Positions 1 to 12,500 of a stretch of 12,500 bases of DNA are shown here, in pieces. Made by a program: the position numbers and the translations under genes. Below the pieces are notes generated by a model, which was not told where the DNA came from, did not search any database, and saw only the letters and a program-made list of their open reading frames with translations. The first letter of the stretch is position 1; each line of letters begins with the position of its first letter. The stretch comes from Botryococcus braunii (Eukaryota; Chlorophyta; Trebouxiophyceae): positions 135,001 through 147,500 of the forward strand of contig MVGU01001116.1 of the NCBI GenBank assembly GCA_002005505.1. The letters are read 5' to 3'.

Positions 1-289
1 AGTGTGCAACACGACAATATGACCGTGGCGCACTCTTCTACATGGCGCCCAAGAACAGACACACAAAGAACTCTGCTTTACCCCCCTGCACAGTGGACAA
101 CAACACGCTCGCACAACAAAACTGTGTGAGGGGGGGGGGCGTTGGGAGAAGGGGAGAGAGGGAGGGGTGGACAGGAAGTGGGCCTCATCGTTGAGGGATA
201 GGACAAAGAGCCAGGAAGAGGCAGACAGAGGGGCGCAGGTAGAAGGGGGTCGCAAAGAGTAGAACGAGCACCTGCGCACACGCACAGAG

Positions 290-351
<62 letters not shown>

Positions 352-566
352 TCATTCACTCTCACACGCAGTGGGAGTGAGAGGGAGGGGAAGAGGGTGG
401 AGCAGGGGAAGAGAAGAGAAGGGGGCGAGGAATAAAATGGTCGAGAAAGCGGGCCGGGAGGGGGAGAAGTGCGGTTTGGGGAAAAGGAGAAAAAGAATAA
501 AGAAAGAGAAAGGAAAGGGCTGGAGGATGCGATGCCCAGAGATCAGGTTTGTGCGTGTGGTCGCAC
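1..566 (-). other. DDX11-like intron 6, possibly reaching another exon at the left edge
   Basis: Pyrimidine-rich on the coding (minus) strand, with a CA/TG array near the middle. I found no sure exon with the third and fourth cysteines (CPF, CPY blocks). At the left edge, after a possible TGTAG acceptor, the minus strand reads RVRHGHIVVL, which weakly resembles the family block before VVLPY. The window ends too soon to judge. Confidence 0.3.
292..347. repeat. (AC)n microsatellite
   Basis: About 28 uninterrupted AC units, in the helicase intron downstream of exon 6. Confidence 0.97.
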
Positions 567-692
567 TTTGTTAGTAGTAGCAGCAGATCGAGCGGACTTG
601 CGGGGCGCTGCCTTCTTCTGCAAGTCCAGGCAGCGCTCATTGATGCGCTGGCTGCTTCCCAGCTGCATCACCGCGGAATTGATGCACAGTGC
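567..692 (-). CDS. DDX11-like exon 6 (first two iron-sulphur cysteines)
   Basis: After acceptor ATGCAG it reads ALCINSAVMQLGSSQRINER, with the next residues CLDLQKK, then a basic, Ser/Thr-rich tail. The two cysteines match the first pair of cluster ligands. The frame stops at TGA (543-545), and the only GT before it is GTGCGA at 566, taken as the donor. Confidence 0.9.
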
Positions 693-1096
693 CTGCATAA
701 ACCCCAGGGCCATCCCCGACTGTCAACAAACCGACTAATGAACCTTCCTGCTAATCAGCACGGTCGTCATCTACTACCTGGCTTTCCCTCCGTCTCCATC
801 CCTCTCCCCCCTCCATAGGCCTCTCTTGGCATAGCAGAGTCCCCGCTTGGGTGGGCATAGCCGCAACTTGGCAGAGAGAGGCTCCAGTGTTTCGCCGGTC
901 TGCCACCGGACAGGACGGGGTTCAACACGCCCTGCTATCCCTAGTCGATTGGAGACATGTTGCTTCCCATGGCAGGCGTGGGGCTTGGACGGCCATGCAT
1001 GCACATGTGGCATGTGCACACACTTGCGGGCGCGCGAGCGGGTGCACGCGCGCGCGCGCGCACACACACACACACACGCACACACAGACACAGACA

Positions 1097-1163
<67 letters not shown>

Positions 1164-2205
1164 ATTTTGCCAACAAAACAAAAACCCAAGGTGCCGGAAG
1201 GTAGAAACATCGCAGGCGAGGGACTGGGATAAGTTCGGCAGCTTTGGTACATCTTCATGGAACAAGGATAGAACTGGATTGGGATAAGGAACCATCTGCA
1301 ACATATGGGTACCTTGCGGGAGCCGAGGGCCACCACTCGAAGCCTGCTGGCAAAGGGGGTGCGCTTGAGCTCGCCAACGAACTGTGCCAGCTGAGAGTGA
1401 GTTCTGCTGCAGAACAGTACCTGCGGGACCTTGCAGGTACTGTCACAGGTGACTATGGTACAAGTGACTCATCCATCTTTCTTGATCTCGTCTGACATTT
1501 ATCAGACTTACAAAACTATACTCTTGGCTCATGACGTTCCGCATTGGGAGGTGATCCCTGTGGCTGGCCATGTTGAGATACAAGCACATATTGCAACTGT
1601 CCATGACACCAAATGCCTAAAACCACAACCTACCCAGAAACCCCTAAGTCCCCACCCCACACAGGCAAACGAGTGGACGGCTGCCGGCCCACCGCCCGAG
1701 CAATAAATCCATGTTCCATTTGAATATGGGCAGGGATGCTTGCTCGCGTTCAAGTCGACAGCTGTGCCACAAAACCACCTCGCCTTTAGAGCGTCCCCAT
1801 TGACATACAAGCAGTTTTTCAAAAACATTCGGTATTGAGTTCCTGGCTTGAAATAGATCGCAATTCACCACAACTCATTTAAGTAATGGCTTCTCAGGCT
1901 TGGATTCAGGGATTAGACCAAAACACAACAGCTCTGAACTTTTGGCCTACGCTTTATTTGCCTCCCTGCATGCCAAAATTAAGTCGATGGTGTGGGGGGT
2001 ACCTGGGGACTAGGGCGTGGCCCTGCCTCGCTGCAAAAGGCCTCCTCATCGGTGTCATCGCTGCAGCTGCTGTCAAGGGTTTCCAGATCCCTGCATTGCA
2101 TGTCCCCTGATCTTGAAGGGCTTGATATCCTGAACTAGTTGATGGGGCTGGTTCATCAACTTTTCTCTCTGGTGCCCCCCATTGCCTTGCTTGCTGTGTG
2201 TGTGT

Positions 2206-2276
<71 letters not shown>

Positions 2277-3560
2277 CGAGTGAGACGGCGCCTTTGACGA
2301 CTCAGGCATTTGCAGTTCACTCGCTTGCCTGAGGGAAACAACGTCCTTAATCCCCCTCATGACAGACCATCTCGTGAGTTACCTCTTCCTCAAGGTGTTC
2401 CGCCCCTCCACCGCACCGAGGTCTCCATCATCCAGAATAAAATCATCCAAGTCATCGTGTGGGGACACTTCTAAGCCCTCTGGAGCCTCCTTTGGCGGCG
2501 TTCGAGACTTCCCTTTTCCAGCAGGCTTCCTGGCCTGCACTTCAAGGGAACTGGATGTGTGCGTTGAAACAAAGGTTCCAGCAGGTTTTCTTCGCACAGG
2601 GAGATGGCCGCAATGTCATGTGTCTTTCCGAGAAAAACCGGTAAACGAATAACTAGTGATCTGCAAACAGCCTGATTAGCCCACAGGGAACCGCAAATGT
2701 TGGAAGTATATTCTAATGCTTTTGTGCTTGAGCAGTCTGTGATCACAAACACAAACTTTTAGATGGACGTTCCTGTTTGCAGCTTTGAACAGTAGCCTTC
2801 TATCCTACATTCTGATCCCAGAACGCTGCCTCAAACACAAATAATTAATCCCATGATAGCCCAAATGGGTGGCACCACGATCTTGATATTGATGAGGTTC
2901 CAAATTTGTCCCGTTCATCCCCAAATGTATCTCAAACAACAGAAAATTCAGGACACGTCTACTGCTGACGCCAGGTGCAAAACTTGTCCTAATCAAGCAT
3001 GATTCTGTTTGGATAGTCATCAGCCTGAAGCTTCTTCCGCTGGCAGAAGTACCCCTTGACAGTTCAAAGATTGCCAAGTGTGAGCTTACCACAAACATTT
3101 TTGGGCCCTCCTTTTGTCCCTTGGATGCATTTAAAACGCTTTTTACCGGTTTTTGCATCCAATCCGGCACATTGACACCTGTAAAGTCAATCCCATCTAA
3201 GCCAGATTTTGTGCAGGAGCAATGTCGTGGCAACTGGCTGTTAGAGGGACCTACAATTTTCTTTGTTAGACGCAGCATCTTTAGCTGTTCGAGTATCTTC
3301 AAGCCACTGAAGGGCACTACATATAATGCTTAGTGTCTTCCCCGTTCCTGGCCCCAGTTGCCACAGTGTGGCGTTCAGAAACCTGCATGCTTAGTCACGC
3401 CAACTGTGACAAGGCTGAAGCTTTTGGCACCTGTGGGACTTTCAAAAAGCCCGATGCAGCCCATTTCAAGTGACTTGTACAGCTCTTCCATGAAGTCCTG
3501 TTGGATTCGATATGGCTGATAGGGGAAGGCCGGGAAGCTGGTACGATCTGGGAGTCCCAT
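567..3560 (-). CDS. DDX11/CHL1-like iron-sulphur DNA helicase, 5' part (six exons, continues off the left edge)
   Basis: An ATP-driven superfamily 2 DNA helicase of the XPD/FANCJ/DDX11 group; DDX11/CHL1 acts in the nucleus in sister-chromatid cohesion and replication-fork repair. Exons: 3431-3560, 3255-3347, 3090-3178, 2383-2534, 1313-1439, 567-692; 717 bases, 239 codons, with phases agreeing at all five junctions. Residues 9-24 carry FPAFPYQPYRIQQDFM; 40-48 the Walker A ESPTGTGKT, split by intron 1; 79-81 PDW; 131-140 acidic DDLDDFILDD; 165-171 CSRTHSQ (motif Ia). C200 and C218, 18 residues apart, fit the first two iron-sulphur ligands. FANCJ or RTEL1 are less likely, because the PDW and acidic linker blocks and the FPFxPYxIQxDFM start point to DDX11. 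The ATG at 3560 has context AAGATGG. The other two cysteines and the motor motifs II-VI are not in the window. Confidence 0.88.
1047..1164. repeat. Compound (CG)n-(CA)n microsatellite
   Basis: Seven CG units run straight into CA units, with CAGA interruptions around 1086-1100 and then pure CA to about 1156. It lies in the helicase intron between exons 5 and 6. Alternating purine-pyrimidine of this kind can adopt Z-DNA. Confidence 0.95.
1313..1439 (-). CDS. DDX11-like exon 5 (SRTHSQ motif)
   Basis: After acceptor TGACAG it reads CKVPQVLFCSRTHSQLAQF and then LRVVALGSRK, a near-complete match to the motif Ia region of XPD/DDX11 helicases. Ends phase 0 at GTACCC. Confidence 0.93.
1440..2382 (-). 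other. DDX11-like intron 4, 943 bases
   Basis: Donor GTAACT at 2382, acceptor GACAG at 1440. Apart from the TG array it holds no protein block that I recognise; open frames at 1529-1828 and 1644-1871 on the minus strand are ordinary intron sequence as far as I can tell. Confidence 0.6.
2195..2273. repeat. (TG)n microsatellite
   Basis: About 38 TG units with one TC interruption near 2210, in helicase intron 4. Confidence 0.96.
2383..2534 (-). CDS. DDX11-like exon 4 (basic then acidic linker)
   Basis: After acceptor GTGCAG it holds a Lys/Arg/Pro-rich start and then HDDLDDFILDDGD. This fits the acidic stretch that comes just before the SRTHSQ motif in DDX11. Ends AAG AG at donor GTAACT, phase 2. 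Confidence 0.75.
2535..3089 (-). other. DDX11-like intron 3, 555 bases
   Basis: Bounded by GTAAGC (3089) and GTGCAG (2535). One of the few long introns here without a microsatellite. I see no further feature in it. Confidence 0.55.
3090..3178 (-). CDS. DDX11-like exon 3 (PDW block)
   Basis: After acceptor TTACAG it reads VNVPDWMQKP, matching the PDW block downstream of Walker A in CHL1/DDX11, then a basic stretch. I chose donor GTAAGC at 3089, the best consensus, which also gives the phase 0 that exon 4 needs. An earlier GTAAAA donor after CCG is possible. Confidence 0.72.
3255..3347 (-). CDS. DDX11-like exon 2 (second half of Walker A)
   Basis: After acceptor GGCCAG it reads TGKTLSIICSALQWLEDTR, finishing the nucleotide-binding loop. 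Ends AAT T at donor GTAGGT. The introns on either side are only 83 and 76 bases. Confidence 0.9.
3431..3560 (-). CDS. DDX11-like exon 1 (N-terminus, first half of Walker A)
   Basis: Reads MGLPDRTSFPAFPYQPYRIQ and on to GLFESPT plus one base at donor GTGCCA. In phase 1. No in-frame ATG is found in the open stretch just upstream, so 3560 is the chosen start. Confidence 0.88.
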
Positions 3561-4520
3561 CTTGAATAATAGTCCGTCAGGGAAGAAAGGAAGTGGCAGT
3601 GCATGAAAGCAGATCACGCAGAATCGTCTTCAAATATGATATTGTGATAGTTGCCGCCTCCTGCTGGTGTGAATGGATGCCGCAGGGCCAATCACGGTCA
3701 AGAAAATTCGGTTGTTGACTTCAGTAATACCCGCCTACTTGATCCGACCGCCCATCTAGCGGTTGTCTTATCACAACTCTTACGCAGTTACTGAGAAGGG
3801 GCTGGCCCAAGTAAAAGCCACCCTCGGCACTTCTCAAAATGTTTACTTTTCGGGCTTGCCCTTCGTGCTCTCTAGGCGCTGCACGGCCGCGTCGTTGAGG
3901 TAACAGAGGTAGTAATGAGATATTATGTGATATTAGGACACAATTTACTTTCGGCGCCAATGCCAGTCCTTTATTCACAGAGTAAGGTGATCTCTCAGAG
4001 AGTACAAATTTGTTCCGCACTGGTACTGCCTTGTCCGGTGAGCGTGAGCTGACACTTCTACGGGGACACCGACTCCCGGCCACCGAGTCGGGGCCCCCGG
4101 GGCGATCCCGCACAAGGGACGGTCCCTAATCTGGGTGCAGAGTTCATGCACTGCAGGCCTCTGGATGTAAGTAATCTACAACTACACTTTACCATCACCG
4201 ACATAACTTATGGGACATAATATGTATTTGTTGGCATCGGTCCGCGTGGAAGGAAAGAAGGGATGAAGAGACTCGCTCCGAGTCGATTTAAGTTATCAAT
4301 ACCCGAGCGGCCTCCAAGTGCATGGCGTTAACAGAACGCCCTCCTACATCCCAGGGCTCATAGCCTATGTGCTGACCAGAAACGGTGCAAGTTCGGGTTA
4401 AGTCTGCGAACTCGTCAGACGGACCACTAGTCTGGAGTCTCAGAGTCCAGGACCTGCGTTTTAGGCGTTGTCCACACAGACATCAGCAGCAATAGCAGTA
4501 GGAGTATAACACAATCACAT
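3561..4520. other. Intergenic region upstream of the helicase gene, no recognised gene
   Basis: Presumed 5' flank and promoter of the helicase gene. A 130-codon open frame on the minus strand (3721-4113) matches no family I know and has an uneven composition, so I do not call it a gene. It contains a 7-base-stem hairpin at 4069-4091 and a near-palindrome at 4115-4127. Confidence 0.5.
4069..4091. repeat. Short inverted repeat, 7-base stem
   Basis: CCGACTC (4069-4075) and GAGTCGG (4085-4091) are exact reverse complements around a 9-base loop. GC-rich, followed by a GGGGCCCCCGGGG block. Role unknown. Confidence 0.6.
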
Positions 4521-4925
<405 letters not shown>

Positions 4926-5452
4926 GCGCGAGCACACAACCAGAGCAAAAACACCCACCGCTTGTGCAGGTGTCCAATACCAGGCCCTCAACACGTACAT
5001 GTACCCGGAGCATGGGATGATGTCAACAGCCTGATTCATCTGGTTTGGACTGGCCACGTGTACGTCGACTGTGTACAACTCCATCCTTAGACGTTGTTCC
5101 AATCGGGTCCACAGCTGATGCAAGAATGTACTGGCCCTTTTAAGCTGCCGTTCCGGAGGCTTGGAGATGCAACAACATGCCGAGTGACGACAACTGCCCC
5201 AAAAGGTTCTTTCACTGCATCAGCTTTTAATGGTCAGGGGCTACCCCACACTGCGGAGAAGCAAAACTTTAGGCTTCAGGCATACAGGCGAGGGCTATCC
5301 CGAATTGCTGAAAAGCTGCATAAGATGGTGTGACCCTTTGACAGCTGGAGCCGACTTGTACTGCGGGAAGCCTACCCGCGGGCCTTCTTCTTAATTGTCG
5401 TGAAGCCGCCTTCATGGCCAGGAACGCTTCAGTGGTAAAAGGGCCAACGGTG
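4926..5452. other. Intergenic region, no recognised gene
   Basis: Mixed sequence of ordinary complexity between two repeat arrays. Open frames of 80-100 codons exist on both strands (5094-5333 plus, 5269-5514 minus) but none shows a family I know. Confidence 0.45.
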
Positions 5453-5466
5453 CTCATGATCATGAG
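5453..5466. repeat. Perfect 14-base palindrome
   Basis: CTCATGATCATGAG equals its own reverse complement. It sits just before the minisatellite, whose units carry the related CTCATGAC, so it may be part of the ancestral unit. Confidence 0.75.
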
Positions 5467-5496
5467 TCCTTTGACTGCGGCCCTTGGCTCATGACG

Positions 5497-5846
5497 GTGT
5501 GGCCCTTGACTCATGACTGTGTGGCCCTTGACTCATGACTGTCGTCATGACTGTGTGGCCCTTGACTCATGACTGTCGTCATGACTGTGTGGCCCTTGAC
5601 TCATGACTGTCGTCATGACTGTGTGGCCCTTGACTCATGACTGTCGTCATGACTGTGTGGCCCTTGACTCATGACTGTCGTCATGACTGTGTGGCCCTTG
5701 ACTCATGACTGTCGTCATGACTGTGTGGCCCTTGACTCATGACTGTCGTCATGACTGTGTGGCCCTTGACTCATGACTGTCGTCATGACTGTGTGGCCCT
5801 TGACTCATGACTATCGTCATGACTGTGTGGCCCTTGACTCATGACT
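5497..5846. repeat. 34-base minisatellite, nine full units plus two short units
   Basis: Two 22-base units (5497-5540) are followed by nine units of 34 bases (5541-5846), each being the 22-base block preceded by GTCGTCATGACT. The copies are almost identical; the last has one G-to-A change at 5813. Each 34-base period holds TGACTCA and a hairpin with 7-base arms, TCATGAC-tgtc-GTCATGA. The period is not a multiple of three and the array lies outside the gene models. Confidence 0.97.
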
Positions 5847-6219
5847 GTGGCCCTTAAAAGCTGGAAGGAAGGAAGGAGCATTACATCCAAAACCTGCCAC
5901 TAGGGCTCAAGAGGACCTGACCTGGAGGTTACCTAGGCCTGAACTGTCAGCAAGCCTACCTGACCGCATACCTCAACTTGCTGGGCAGGCACCTAAGGTC
6001 CTTCTAAAGATTTTCTAGAAGCAAGCCTTGATGGCAAAAGTCACGCTCACAGTGTGCAGTTGACTGTGATTGGGTACGATATGATGACAATTAGTATCAC
6101 AGTATGACTCATAGCAACAAAGTATCATAGTCTATGAGCTTGCTGTAAACGCTGAAACCTAAAGCTTGCCTTAACTACCGAGATGCTGTTTAAGGGCATC
6201 CGTGCTGGAGCGCTAGGGG
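5847..6219. other. Probable 3' UTR and downstream flank of HPPK-DHPS
   Basis: Unique sequence between the stop codon and the minisatellite. On the minus strand a TGTAA (5881-5885), the green-algal type of polyadenylation signal, lies about 335 bases after the stop. That motif is short and may be chance. Confidence 0.3.
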
Positions 6220-11886
<5,667 letters not shown>

Positions 11887-12500
11887 TTTGCATCTTAACT
11901 ACTGGTCCAGAAAAGAAAAGGGTTGATCACTGCAGGGTCCATCTACCATACAGTTACCCGCACAAGATCCCTTGCACGAAGTGCGTATATAGGAGGTGCA
12001 GAGGGCGACAAAAGGTTTACAACGTTACAAAGTCTTACTCCATCTAGAATCTCATCCGAAAACTCTGCCAGTCTAACATGCGACTTCACAACGTCGTACG
12101 AAGCGGCGACAAGACAATGACAGGAAAGAAACACCAATTAAAACAAATTTACGTGTTTCTGCAACTATAACGTTCGTTGTAAAGAGTCGCTAGAGGTGCT
12201 CAGCATGCGGTACAAGTATATGGGGTGCTACTGATCTGCACAATTGCACATCTGATTCGGGTCAGAAGATCTATTTTAGGGCTCGAAAAGAGATATACAC
12301 CTCGGTGATCACATTGCTTTAAACTCTCAACCATCCTTGATAAGAGCAATTTCTCTGTCAACGATAGCTTGTCTTGAGTTATGCATACAAGCCTGCGGTA
12401 TGGACATGTGCGACTCGACGGGAGAACATCAAGTGGTTTGCTGACTTCGACGCTGCAGACACATTATCGGCGAAATCGCGGTACAAACCATAGAACAGTG
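11887..12500. other. Upstream flank of HPPK-DHPS, no recognised gene
   Basis: Presumed promoter region. A minus-strand open stretch (11943-12137) reads KSHVRLAEFSDEILDG before a good GTAAGA donor. It lacks an ATG, matches no family that I know, and its donor phase does not fit exon 1, so I do not add it to the gene. Confidence 0.4.

Noticed and set aside
774..1304. Long open frames over the CA and TG arrays, coding for Cys-Val or His-Thr runs
   Set aside because: Dinucleotide repeats have no stops in any frame, so they give long open frames by construction. Similar frames at 4427-5034, 8521-9265 and 10190-10755 are rejected for the same reason.
4069..4091. Likeness of CACCGAGTCGG to the tail hairpin of a Cas9 tracrRNA
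   Set aside because: Only about eleven bases agree, the other arm differs, and nothing else of a CRISPR system is present.
3721..4113. 130-codon open frame on the minus strand as a gene
   Set aside because: No recognised domain, and it lies in the probable promoter of the helicase gene. I cannot exclude a small novel gene without expression data.
5497..5846. CRISPR-like array of regular repeats
   Set aside because: There are no unique spacers; the whole 34-base period is repeated, and the context is a eukaryotic gene region.
11943..12137. Upstream coding exon of HPPK-DHPS or a dihydroneopterin aldolase domain
   Set aside because: No FolB block is visible, no ATG is present, and its GTAAGA donor gives phase 0 with no matching acceptor before exon 1.

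Overview
This is a stretch of nuclear DNA from a eukaryote. It holds two spliced genes, both read on the minus strand, set among very dense simple-sequence repeats. I reconstructed both genes by joining conserved protein blocks across GT-AG introns and checking that the splice phases agree at each junction. The repeat-rich reading frames (runs of Cys-Val, His-Thr, Arg-Glu, Leu-Ser) are translations of microsatellites, not genes. A fused HPPK-DHPS gene, small GT-AG introns and CA/GA/poly-C-rich introns would suit a green alga or a relative. The organism is an inference; nothing in the window names it.

Right half (11886 down to 6220): a bifunctional folate-synthesis gene, HPPK-DHPS, in nine exons. 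If all exons are joined the coding length is 1371 bases, 456 residues plus a stop. The HPPK half has the LALGSN, DQPAFLN and RWGPRPLDIDI blocks. The DHPS half has MGILNTTPDSF, DIIDIGGQSTRP, ISVDTF, GPSRKAF and IVRMHN. Eight exons are clean. The seventh (about 7415-7556) has the right length and phases, but the conserved part reads in the wrong frame relative to both its ends. It is therefore either mis-assembled or truly damaged.

Left part (3560 down to 567, continuing off the left edge): the 5' part of a DDX11/CHL1-type (XPD-like, iron-sulphur) DNA helicase gene, six exons and 239 codons. It shows the Q-motif region, a Walker A motif built across an intron, an acidic linker, the CSRTHSQ motif, and the first two of the four iron-sulphur cysteines. 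The rest of the helicase lies outside the window.

Between the genes (3561-6219): no gene that I recognise. This part holds a compound CT/CCCT/CA array of about 400 bases, an array of nine 34-base minisatellite units each able to form a hairpin, and several short palindromes. To the right of 11886 there is about 600 bases with no recognised gene; it probably includes the folate gene promoter.

The two genes share a strand and lie head to tail, but they have no known functional link beyond general DNA metabolism (folate for thymidylate, helicase for chromatid cohesion and repair). Nearly every microsatellite within the two genes lies in an intron. I see no evidence for a new biological system; the points most worth checking are the broken DHPS exon, the 67-base C run inside a DHPS intron, and the hairpin minisatellite.
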